Shown one piece after another: positions 44,729 through 55,379 of a DNA stretch of 64,000 nucleotides. Each line of letters begins with the position of its first letter. Position 1 is the stretch's first letter. The translations under genes and the position numbers were made by a program. The stretch covers positions 9,790,501-9,854,500 of the forward strand of contig CM048847.1 of assembly GCA_026545225.1 (NCBI GenBank). The letters are read 5' to 3'. The DNA comes from Cornus controversa (taxonomy: Eukaryota; Streptophyta; Magnoliopsida; Cornales; Cornaceae). Below the pieces are notes generated by a model. The model was not told where the DNA came from. It saw nothing but the letters and a program-made list of their open reading frames with translations, and searched no databases.

Positions 44729-47225
44729 ACTTTCAATTGAAGTCGATGACCGTCTCCTACGGACGTTAAATTGTAGGATTTGTATGTATTTCTATCCTTT
44801 AATTTCTTTAGTTTTCTTTTATTTTTATTTTTATTTTATTTTGTTTTATTTTATTATTTTTAGTTTATGTTTTTCTTTAGTTTCTTTCAATTCTAGTTGC
44901 GTTTTAATATTTTTTTCTTTGAGTTTTTGATGTATAAGTTGCTTCCGGAGGATGCCAAGAGGTGTACCGAGGTATTTGGACTCAAAATAGGTGAAAAAGA
45001 GAGGTCTCGGTCGACCTTGGGCGATGGACCCTCCAAAAATACCCTTCCCGGTCGACCCTTGGCGATAGATACTTAACAAGCTCCAGCAGGGGGGATCGAT
45101 CGCCCCTTTGAAGGGGGATCGATCGCCCCCATTATTTGACAAAGAGAACAGGCAACCAGCTGGGCGATCGATCGCCCAGCCCATGGGGGATCGATCGCCC
45201 CAGCCCCAACATGCCCAACTGCTCTGATTTTGTGCTATTTCGCTCCCTCTTCACAACTTATATGCTCCCACTTGAAAATGCATCACTTTGGTGACTCTCC
45301 AACATCAAAATACACTCTCAAAATATTTCATAACACTACTTGATCATCATCATTCATCACCATCTTCATCTATTCCAATCTATTTTTCTCCATCCTCATT
45401 AAATGATCAATTTTCTCAAATTTCTTCTTCACAAGGAAGTAGACTTTGTTTGAAAAATTGGTTGGATTTCTTTGAGAGGTTTTGTGCTACAAGTTTAGGG
45501 GAGGACATTGCACATTAAATGTGGACTAGTTGGTTGATTTTGATGCAACATTCCGGCCATGACTTAGATGCTTCGGCACCACCTTTTCCTTGATTTTTTT
45601 CGGAGGTAACTATCTTTTGTATTTTTATTTTTATTTTTAATTTTCTTTTCTTTATTTTGTTTTTCATATTATTTTTTTTATTTAGTTTCAAAAAAAAAAA
45701 AAAAAAAAATTTATTTCATATTTATTTTCACCTATACTATTTCACTTGGTCTTTGGGGTATAGTGGTTTATTTTGACAGGTTGTAACATCCAAGTTTGGG
45801 GGTGTGCTTGCATTGCCTTCATACAACTTGGTGTGCTCTATTTTCTTGCCACTCATTCTCCGGATTCCTGGTATTATCGTTCTTACTCCTCTCTATGCTT
45901 TGATTGATAGTACATTGAGGACAATGTACAGTTTAAGTTTGGGGGTGAGGCGATGCCTATTTTTGTGCTTTATTGCAATATGGGGGGAAATTTGTGTGAA
46001 ATTCTTCTTGTTTTAGGATTTTTATTTATTTTATTTTCTTAGTTTATTTTTTATTTTCTTTTGTTTTATTTTTAGATAGAATGTTTTGACATCATTCAAG
46101 GGATTAATACCTTATGTAGGTGCTTAACTTGCAATTTTTGAGTATGTTTGAAATTTTTGAAAACTGTGGTTTAAATTAAGTGGTTTTAATCATGATTTGC
46201 AATAACATGTTTTGAAGTGATTGATTTTAGTTTCCTTACATGCACAAACACACTAGCATAATTTTGTGAGGTATAAATCTATGTTTTGAGTTATTGAGTT
46301 ACATATGCTTGATATTAATTAGTATCTCTTGAGAATGAGTACCAATGATGTGTTTTACTTGACTTCAATGAAAAAGAAAAAAAAAGAAGAAAAAGAAAAA
46401 AGAAAAAAAAGTGATGAATAAGCAAATCAATTTGATCCTTTTCATGAGTAACCGGGCCTCTATGCCTCAGGAAGCACGGAGTGTTCGCGTCAAAAGTGAA
46501 AAGGTGAGAAAAGATGAGCATTGGTTGTCTTGATTTGTAGCCTGACTGATTCGAGTAATTAGGTCTTCGGGGTATCTTAAAGCCTAGTGCCCTAAAGCCA
46601 TCTGGCTTGGGAGTCATTGACCGAAAGCTTGCTACATGGATCTTTCAGAAAGCTTAATAGATCAAGACATTGCACAACCAATAAAGCAATGAAAAAAAGA
46701 ATGATGAAAAAAAAAATGAAAAAGTCATGTATGCATGTTGGGAAGTATGAGTTCAATAAGGGGAGTTAGTGAGTTGAAGGGGTATGTGCCTTAATATATT
46801 CAGAACTTGGTTATGCTACATGAGATGACTGCTAGTTCACTTTACACGAGGAAGCTAGAGTTGATTATTTTGAGATATGTTGATGTGAATTATGTGTGGG
46901 GACCATTGATTTGAATTATAGAATTTGAAAGTTTGAAATTATTCTTGAATGCAAGTTTGTAACTATGTATTGTAATTTTCTTCTTGAATTAATGTTGAAA
47001 CAGAATTTTGAATGTTTGTGGGTAACATTTCTGGAAACCCTCACGAGACTATACTCGTCCACTAGGGGGAACCTAGGGGTTTAAAGGCTTGTTGCATATG
47101 CTAAATGCAATCGTTTCTCCCACGAAAGTGGAGTTAGGTAGTTTAGTTAGTGTTTAGTAGTTTCTTTGTTTTAGTTTTGTTTTATTCTATTGCTAAGGGA
47201 CTAGCAATATGTAAGTTTGGGGGTG

Positions 47226-48659
47226 TGATCGGCGTTGAATGTTACGCATTCTAGCCTCTTAACTTATGTATTTTATTCTCTTAGTGATAGATTATTTTGT
47301 GATTTTACTTTGTTTTAGTGTTTTCTGTATTTTCAGGGCCTTAATGATTATTTCAGTTAAAACCAGGATTTTGGGCTTTTAAAGAAGACATCCAAGATGG
47401 TGAGATGAAGCCTACATCAAGGAGATTCACTCAACCATTTATTTCAACTCAAATCAGCCCAAGGAAGAGGTCCAAGAGAATTACAACTGCTTAAGAAGGT
47501 TTCGGGCCTGAAGCCCAAATCTGCGCATAATGCAGTCTTAATCCCGTTTTGGAAAACGGACCAGAAGTCTTATTTCCGAGCCTCAAATCGACATAATTTA
47601 CGCGTGGGGTTGAACGAAATTTGATTCTGCACACTTTTGTATTTCACGAAAATTCCGTGAATCGGACTTCTAGTGGGTCAAAAGTTGGGCCGAAGTTAGC
47701 AGGAAAAACCCACCTGATTAGTGCTGCGGGAAACCCTAATTTATTCCTAATTGGATTAGGACTTTGATGTATTCTCTTGGTTATTTAAAGTGACAAATTG
47801 GGGCTGTATTGAGGAGGCTTGGCAGCAGCTTTGAAGAGCTTTTGGAATAGAGAATCATTGGAGAACAAGGCGTATCATGAGCGGCTAGTTCAGCCACCAG
47901 GGTTCTGATGGAGCCCTAACTAAACATCACTGGTTTGATTGTTCTAATTATTGGGGATTTTTGTATTCATTCATAGATTGTGTAATTTAGAGGATTCTTA
48001 TTATTGAATTGAGCAATAAAAGTCTTATAAATTCAGTTTCAATGATTTCTTATCTTGTCTTAGATACTTGATTGTTGTTATTGAACTCGTCCCTCTTATT
48101 TTCTGTGATCATGAGAGTGATTATTACACAATGGTTTTCACTGAATATATCATTAAAAGCTTTGATGGATTATGCCTAGAGAAGATGAACCATACTGCAC
48201 CCTAGATTAGAGTAGTTAGGCAGATGGCTCATGCCAATCGAAGATAGTCCATGACTTAGCCTTAATCATATGTTATCTTCTTGACGGATGGAGGTGAGCT
48301 TGTAGCCACCGACACCACTTATGCATGATATGATGCCCCATAGTTAGTTCAATTGACCCTTGATTGTGAAGTTAGTGGTGAAATCAATTACCCTAGACTT
48401 ATCTTATATTCTCTACACTCCTTAGTTTTTCTTGCTTTTGTTCAATTGCTTCATTAGTTAATTTAGAATTAAAAATCAGAACTTATTTCTTTTAAATTTA
48501 ATTAGAATTAGTCCTAACAATTCAACACAGTCAGACCATAGTCCTTGAGGTTCGACACCCATTCCTTTCGATAGCCCTATTCTGCAAGGAATTCGTTCTA
48601 TTGCGAAGTGTGGAAATTTTAATTGATATACTTTTTGAGTCACACTCACACACGAATCA
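47226..48659 (+). repeat. Array LTR 8 (outer right)
   Basis: 1434 bp, ending CACACGAATCA directly at the TATGC duplication with no primer site after it. That marks it as the true 3' end of the inserted structure. It shares G (48159) with LTR 5 only. Confidence 0.93.
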
Positions 48660-48664
48660 TATGC
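48660..48664. repeat. Right target site duplication (TATGC)
   Basis: Exact copy of 4662-4666, directly after the CA end of LTR 8. Confidence 0.93.
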
Positions 48665-49600
48665 CTCTGCTCCTCAACCACCCTACTCACTAGAGTTGGT
48701 TGCGCTATGAGTGTGAACAAAGTGGCATGTCCATCACTCTCACTAAAGCATAATCCCATTTCTGAGATGTCTTCCATCATCTTCCATTCACGAATGGCGA
48801 TGCTAGCCAAAGTACCATGTGATTTCCTGCTCAATGCATCGGTAACCACATTAGCCTTCCCTGGGTGATACTGAAGATCAAAGTTGTAGTCTTCCATGTA
48901 TTCAACCCATCTCCTCTATCTCATATTTAAGTCATTTTGCGTAAAAAGGTACTTCAAACTCTTATGATCGGAGAAAACCTCAAACTTCTCTCCGTAGAGA
49001 TAATGCCTCCACATTTTCAAAGCAAAAATTACCGCCGCCAACTCCAAGTCTTGAGTCGGATAATTCTGCTCGTGGATCTTCAACTGTCGGGAACCATATG
49101 CAACAACCCTCTCGGTCTGCATCAATACACATCCCAAACCATCCCGTGAAGCATCACAGTAGATGACATAACCCAAACCGCACTCGGGAATAATCAATAT
49201 TGGAGCACTAGTCAATCTACGCTTCAATTCCATAAAGGAATGCTCGCAAGCCTCGTTCCACTCAAACTTAACTCCTTTACGAGTAAGTTTGGTCATCGGC
49301 GCCGCTAACTTCAAAAAGTCCTTCACGAAACGCCGGTAATATCCTGCCAATCCCAAGAAGCTACGTATATCGAATATGTTCTTAGGCCTCTCCCAATCCA
49401 TTACCGCTTCTATCTTAGAAGGGTCTACCGATACTCCTCCTTCCGACACCACGTGTCCTAGGAACTTCACCTCCGTTAGCCAAAATTCACATTTTTCGAA
49501 TTTGGCATACAAACGGTGCTCTCTCAATCTCTGCAACACTGTCCTCAAATGGATCTCATGCTCTTCCATAGTGTTTGAGGATATTTTCAAATTCATTTTG
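48660..49600 (-). pseudogene. Ty3/gypsy pol, RT end and RNase H (broken, truncated)
   Basis: This is the upstream half of the pol gene split by the array. On the minus strand from about 49575 it shows the RT C-terminal end ([11 protein letters not shown], then [11 protein letters not shown]). RNase H follows with acidic residues in [15 protein letters not shown] and SDHKSL, then the connection [16 protein letters not shown]. An in-frame TAG at 48916-48918 interrupts it. The RT active-site region, protease and gag are missing, because the gypsy sequence ends at about 49600 and is replaced by a piece of another element. Its reading frame meets the integrase half at 4661 across one copy of TATGC, which shows they were once continuous. 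Confidence 0.9.
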
Positions 49601-50341
49601 TTCGCGTCAAAAGTGAAAGGGTGAGAAAAGATGAGCATTGGTTGTCTTGATTTGTAGCCTGACTGATTCGAGTAATTAGGTTCTTCGGGGTGTCTTAACG
49701 CCTAGTGCCCTAAAGCCATCTGGTTTGGGAGTCACTGACTGAAAGCTTGCTACATGGGTCTTTCAGAAAGCTTAATAGATCAAGACATTGCACAACCAAT
49801 AAAGCAATAAAAAAAATGAAAAAAAATATATGAAAAAGTCATGTATTCATGTCTGGAAGTATAATTTCAATAAGGGGAGCTAGTGAGTTGAAGGGTATGT
49901 GTCTTAATATATTCGGAGCTGGGTAATGCCACATGAGAGGATTGTTAGTTCACTTTTCACGAGGGAGCTAGAATTGGTTACTTTGAGATATGTTGATGTG
50001 AATTATGTGTAGGGACCATTACTTTGAATTATGGAATTTGAAAATTTGAAATTATTCTTGAATGCAAGTTTGTAACTATATATTATAATCTTCTTTTTGA
50101 TTAATGTTTAAACAGAAATTTTGAATGTTTGTGGGTAACATTTCTGGAAACCCTCACGAGACTATAAATCGTCCACTAGGGGGAACCTAGGGGTTCAAAG
50201 GCTTGTTGCATATGCTAAATGCAATCGTTTCTCGCACGAAAGAGGAGTTGGGTAGTTTAGTTTGTGTTTAGTTAGTTTCCTTTGTTTTAGTTTTATTTTA
50301 TTCTATTGCTAAGGGACTAGCAATATGTAAGTTTGGGGGTG
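49601..50341 (+). mobile_element. 3' internal fragment of a diverged array relative
   Basis: From TTCGCGTCAAAAGTGAAAGG this aligns with the end of the array internal region (unit 1 from about 10007 to 10748), with many substitutions and small indels. It ends with the same polypurine tract (50329-50339). No gag remains. It joins abruptly to truncated gypsy RT at 49598-49601, where a short TGTTCGCG match is present. Confidence 0.88.
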
Positions 50342-51719
50342 TGATCGGCGTTGAATGTTACGCATTCTAGCCCCTTAATTTGCATATTTTATTCTTTTAG
50401 TGATAGGTTATATGTGATTTTACTCTGTTTTTGTATTTTCTGTCTTTTTCAGGGCCTTAATGATTATTTCAGATAAAACCATGATTTTGGGCTTTTAAAA
50501 ATGATATCCAAGAAGGTTATATGAAGCCTGCATCTAATGAGTCCATTCAACTCCATATTTCAACTCAAATCAGCCCAAGGAAGAGGTTCAAGAGAATTAC
50601 AACTGCTTAAGAAGATTACGGGCCTGAAGCCCAATTCTACACTTAATCCAGTTTTGGAAAGTGGACTGAAAATCTTATTTTTGAGTCTCAATTCGACTTA
50701 ATTCCCAAATGGGTTGAACGAAATTCGATTCTGGACACTTTTGTATTTCACGTAAATTTCGTGAATCGGACTTCTACTGGGTCAAAACTTGGGCCGAAAG
50801 TCAGCAGAAAAATCTACCTATTTAGGGCTGCGGGAAAACCCTAATTGTTTCCTAATTGGATTAGGACTTTATCTCCTAATTGGATTAGGACTTTATGTAT
50901 TCTCTTGGGGTATAAAGAGGTGAATTGGAGGCTGTTTTGGAGGAGAAAAGAAGTGGAGGCCAGGGCAGAGAAGACAGAGACAATCCGGGTTTTATTTATT
51001 CATTATGTCTTTTATTATTTTGTCATCTTCTTCTTCTACCATGTGTAACTAAATTCTTCAACTAAGGTTGAGGAGGAAACCTCCATTAATGAAGTGAAGT
51101 TCTTTTGTTCATTAATTGATTCTCATGTGTATGATTTAAATTCTTATGATTTTCGCTTCTTGTGATTAATTATTTTATAGTTCTTTCACCATCTATATCA
51201 TGTATATGTGGTAGTTAGAAGGTATTATAATTAATCTAAGCTTGGGTTTGTATTTCTTAAAAGTGATAATCTTTGATCTTATGTTTTTCATTAAATTGGA
51301 TACATAGGATGCTTAGAATTTTACACTAGTGAAGCGAAGGAAAATCTACCTTTGTAATATATTCTTCATAGTGCTTTATTGTTAAATCTTGAGTAAGCAA
51401 TAGATTGATTTCTTGATTGCTACTCCAAATTTGGGAATTAATAAATAAATATTAGAAGCTTCATGGATTTAATGGTGGTGGAATTCGAAACCTTAGTTAT
51501 TTTCTCTATTTGATTTTAATAGTGTTATTTTATTTGCATGTTAGTTTAATTTATCTCAAATCAACCAACTTGTGTTTAAACTAGATTAGTTTTAAATTAA
51601 TTTGAATTTGTGTTAGTTTTTCTTCTCAAAGCATTCCCTTGGGTTCGACCTCGTTCTTGCCGAACTATACTTTAATAGATTCGTACACTTGCGAGTTATT
51701 TAACAATTTTAAAGCAACA
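50342..51719 (+). repeat. 3' LTR of the diverged array relative
   Basis: Starts TGATCGGCGTTGAATG like the array LTR and aligns clearly through its first 600 bases; it drifts afterwards and ends ...AAGCAACA. It is 1378 bp, with a TATA box (TATAAAG at 50911) matching the array LTR promoter position. It contains a local duplication of CTAATTGGATTAGGACTTTAT (about 50850-50894). Its end abuts copia integrase coding sequence, so this is where the relative once inserted. Confidence 0.8.
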
Positions 51720-52665
51720 TCAGTGGCTACAAGAGAAGGTCCCCAAATATCATAATGAACAAGATCAAAAGAAGAAGAAACAAATGACTCACTATTATAA
51801 AATGGTAAAGCAGGTTGTTTGCCTAATTGACCAGAAATGCAATCAAAAGAATCAGTTTTAACTGATCTTAACAAACCCTTGGATGCGAGACTTTTGACTC
51901 GAGATACCGATGCATGACCCAAACGAGAATGCCACAACTTAAGAGTAAGTATACTACTTTGTGTAGATATAGTTGTGATAGAAGAAGTAGGTAGATGTAA
52001 GGAAGAAAGCTCAAATAGGCACCCTGTCTTACGACTTGTCCCAATGATCTGTCCTGTTTGAGGATCTTGTACAACACAGCCAATAGAGGAAAAGGTTATA
52101 TTCAAACATAGCTCAGTCAATTGACCAACAGACAAAAGATTAAGAAAAAGATTGGGAACAAGATAAACAGCGGGAACAGACAAATTTGATTGAGAGACAG
52201 TGCTTATGTGACTAATGGCCATAGTGGAGCCATTAACTGTGTGAATAATAGGGGCATGAGATGTATGAGTCTGAGCAGTGAGCAAAGTATGGTTATGAGT
52301 CATATGATTGCAGCAAGCAGAGTCCAAAAATCACAAATTAGGTGTACCTGGTGCGGTTGAGAAAGCAGAGTTAGATGAGCTTGAACCTGATTGCTTGGAT
52401 AGAACTTGGTTAAGAATTACCTCCAGATCAGCAGCAAAAAATGTAAATGGGGACGCCTCAAAAGGAGTAGTAACTGGTGCAGAAGGAGAAGGATGAGATG
52501 ACACTGTCTCTGTGGTAGCAATAGCTGCAGCATTACGAGGTCTAGTAAATTTGAAACACTTCTCAATTGTATGCCCTGATTTGTGACAATAATTGCAGAA
52601 ACGTTCACTATTTTTGTGATGAAATGATTGTGCTCGCTGTTTGTTACTACTATTTTGACAAAAAT
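51720..52665 (-). pseudogene. Ty1/copia Gag zinc knuckle to integrase start (broken)
   Basis: On the minus strand, a Gag CCHC knuckle (CNYCHKSGHTIEKC, about 52560-52605) leads into a protease start (LDSACCNHMT near 52325). The GAG-pre-integrase/zinc region follows (LWHSRLGHASVSRVKSL, then DCISGQLGKQ) and the integrase start (FDLVHYDIWGP). A TGA before LDSAC replaces what is usually a tryptophan, and one zinc-binding cysteine appears as glycine in DCISG. Upstream gag is largely missing and the rest of integrase, RT and RNase H is cut off by the LTR ending at 51719. Protease has DSA rather than the common DSG, which may be a lineage trait rather than a mutation. Confidence 0.85.
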
Positions 52666-52679
52666 AAGAAGAATATATG

Positions 52680-53354
52680 TTGAGTGAAGGCCAAAAAGAA
52701 GAATATTTATGAAATAAAGCCTACACTGAAATCTCATTTTGGGGAGAAAAATCTCATTTTGAGCCATTTAGAAAGTTCAAATGACAAAATTGACTGGAAA
52801 ATTGGAATCAGCGCAAAATTTCACGCAAGGTAGGCCTAAAAAAATTTCCAGTTACTGAAGTGGTAGTGTCTGATGATGTGGCATCGACATAGCAAAGAAA
52901 CTGACATGGCAGTGACCAAGGCAGGAAAAACTGACGTGGCAAAAAATCTAATGTGTCAGATGAGTCAATGATGATTTGGATATCAACATGGTGGATGATG
53001 TGGCATTGTATGATGAGTCAGCGATGAAGTGGCAGATGACATGACAGCGCGTGAATAAGCTTCTGGTGCATGAGAGCGCATGGCCATGAGTGGCAGCGCA
53101 TCGACCGCGTAACGGTGCGTGGCAGTGCCAAAAAAGAACTAGAGGGTTCTGGCGGCTCGTGGGAGCGCGTTAAGGCTCTGTTCAGGTTGACTTTTACAGC
53201 GTCTTGATCGTTTTCTCGAGAGTTTCGATATGATATATTCAAAAGAAGAAAACAAGTTCCAAAAGATGGATTTTTAGCACCAAATAAAAGAAGGTTCTCT
53301 TTGAATGACGAGAACAATTAAACGGAGGAAGAAAAGGAGGGTTTTAAAACCCTA
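52680..53354 (-). other. Leader of the minus-strand copia element
   Basis: Non-coding sequence between the copia primer site and the gag remnant. It has degenerate repeats around 52860-53110 built from GATGTGGCA, TGACATGGCA and TGACGTGGCA. An open frame at 53018-53317 has no recognisable domain. Confidence 0.55.
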
Positions 53355-53366
53355 GCTCTAATACAA
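53355..53366 (-). other. Degenerate initiator-Met primer binding site of copia
   Basis: The minus strand reads TTGTATTAGAGC, 10 of 12 matches to TGGTATCAGAGC, directly after the LTR end. It fixes the LTR boundary and the minus orientation. Confidence 0.7.
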
Positions 53367-53605
53367 TGTTAGAAATAAGAGGAAAAAGAGAGAAATATCT
53401 CCGAAATATATTAATGAATGATATATAAAATAATTTATAGTGAGAGCATATATATAGGATAAGGAAAAAGTGGGGAGCAAGTTATCCTATACATAGTAAG
53501 TCCCCAATTAGAGGAATCCCAATTGGATGTAGGAAAAGGAGAAATATAAAATATACTAATATATATTAACATATATATTTGAAAATAAATTAATAAATAT
53601 TAACA
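53367..53605 (-). repeat. 5' LTR of the minus-strand copia element
   Basis: 239 bp with TGTTA...TAACA ends, adjacent to the primer site. Such short LTRs are common in copia elements. The partner 3' LTR is not in the window; it was lost with the rest of pol. Confidence 0.7.
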
Positions 53606-55169
53606 CTAAGGTATTATTAAAGAAAAAAAAATGGACATACTAGTATTTTTGTAATTTGGTTAGAGTGATTAGCTTTCCAAAATAAATTAAGTAAATATAG
53701 TTATTGGTCCAATATTGACAAAAAGAAGTGTTAGCATTATGGTTGGAGCCTTTGTATTAAGAGAAATGGAGTAGATTCAATACTTCATAGCAACTAAATT
53801 TTTATATATATCAAGTTGTCGGGTTGCTCAGATTCACAAGATGGGCCGGGCTCGAGTTGAGATTCATAACAGCCCGAGCTCGGCACTTGAAAATTTGTGA
53901 GGTTTATGTCGAAACTTCTGCTTGTCATCAAATGGCTTTCTATTTCTTTTTTGCCATACTTAGCAATCTAAAACTGATAATCCATTAGCTGAACAAATTG
54001 TATATGGATTATGGTCGATTTGATCCGATATAATATAATATATAATCTATCATAAATATAATATTTAATGTTATAATATATAACATTTACAAATTAAAAT
54101 ATTTTTTATCATTATTTCCTTCTCTTCTTACCCCTCTCTATTTTCTCTCTTTATTGTTTTTTTTTCTTTAATAAAAAGTCAAATACTTACTTTTCTACAA
54201 TGTTTTCTATATATTTTACTTTTCTTCTCAGGCTTCTCTATTTTTTTTCTACTTATTAGTTCATAATATCTTTTGAAGTAAATTTTGTTTTAAAAAAATT
54301 ATATACTTTTCGAATCGGGTTATCAGATTAGATACTCATTCTTTAACATAGGTAGGATTACTATTTTCCATTTTTTTTCATACGCATTAATGGATTTATA
54401 TCTCTAAAAATTAAATCATGAAATTACTAGTAAAATCATAAAGGTTGTGCTCAGTCAAACACACCCAAAGTATTATTAATTCAAATGCTTCACTTAATTG
54501 ATACTCAACATTTCATAGTATAGTAAGCATACATTATTAAGCATTAAATAAACTAGAGTAGGAAAGCTATATATAAAGAAGAGTAGAGTCCTAAAATTAT
54601 AGGATTGGTTATTGATATATGATATAGCAAAACTGCTAATAATTTTTTAATAGAAATTCTAGAGTATGTTTGTTATCTGTAGTTTCTTTTTATTGTTTGT
54701 CTTTTCTTAAAAACAAGGAAAGGAATCTATAAAGGGTCAAAATTAAACACAAATGTCATTTTGGATTTTTATCAACAATTAATTTGCTTGTCTCACATGG
54801 ATCCATTTTTTTCAAACTCCTTATGTAAGGAACTACAAAAGAAATTAAAAAATGGTGAATTAGGGAGGTTTGGTCATGAATGAAATTTGAACTGGAGATT
54901 GAACCTAGACGAAATGAATTTCTCTAATAAGAAAAAATATATATTAAAACAATTGCCTATAAATAAGTTTATCTTTTCACTATAAGATATAGCATTTTAT
55001 ATTAATTATATAAAAACATTGTTACATAATAAATTTCTTTTCTTACGTAGTAAGAAATTTCCGCAAAAAAATTTTGTAGTATTATTATCTTCATATATCA
55101 AATATAATACATGTAATTATTCAATTTTAAATTTTGTGATAAGAAAATAATGAAATTATTTAAAACAAT
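53606..55169. other. AT-rich sequence without recognised features
   Basis: About 1.5 kb, mostly A and T, with no open frame of note, no LTR ends and no domain. One GC-richer patch lies at 53820-53900 (GGGCCGGGCTCGAG region). I see no gene here. Confidence 0.6.
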
Positions 55170-55370
55170 TGACAAGAATAAAAATTCACAAGGAAAGAGA
55201 TTTTTTAGCCATGACAAAAAAGATTTACCACAAAATATCTTCGTGGCGAAAGAATTAGCAGTCACCACGAAAAGGAATTCATGGCAAAAATGACATTTGG
55301 TCACAAAGGTTGAAAGTCGTGGTGAAAATAGAATTTTTAACCACAACAAACAAATTATCGTGGATTAATA
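55170..55370. mobile_element. Possible CACTA-like subterminal repeat region
   Basis: Repeated short motifs in both orientations (TTCGTGGCGAAA, CACCACGAAAA, TTCATGGCAAAA, TTTGGTCACAAA, GTCGTGGTGAAA, TTTAACCACAAC) resemble the subterminal repeats that bind transposase in plant CACTA elements. No CACTA terminus or transposase was found, so this is a tentative fragment. Confidence 0.35.
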
Positions 55371-55379
55371 ATAGATCTA

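Larger units (their letters stand above)
4667..48659 (+). mobile_element. Seven-unit tandem array of a gag-only LTR retrotransposon
   Basis: The order is LTR-internal repeated seven times and closed by an eighth LTR. Internal regions are 6101-10748, 12183-16830, 18266-22908, 24344-28986, 30421-35066, 36502-41146 and 42581-47225. Every polypurine tract runs into the next LTR and every LTR runs into a primer site, so LTRs are shared and no unit has its own flanking duplication. Units differ by only a few SNPs and homopolymer or short indels. The tRNA-Asp primer site, Gag type and 3' region place it near Athila/Tat Ty3/gypsy elements. No pol domain is encoded in any unit, so mobility would need an autonomous helper. 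The single TATGC duplication at both ends argues for one integration event followed by expansion, or integration of a multimer. Confidence 0.93.

Noticed and set aside
4667-48659. Seven independent nested insertions
   Set aside because: There is no target duplication between units and each junction is a shared LTR, which independent insertions would not make.
52417-52767. 116-codon minus-strand leucine-rich frame
   Set aside because: It is an out-of-frame shadow of the copia gag tail; the correct frame shows the CCHC knuckle.
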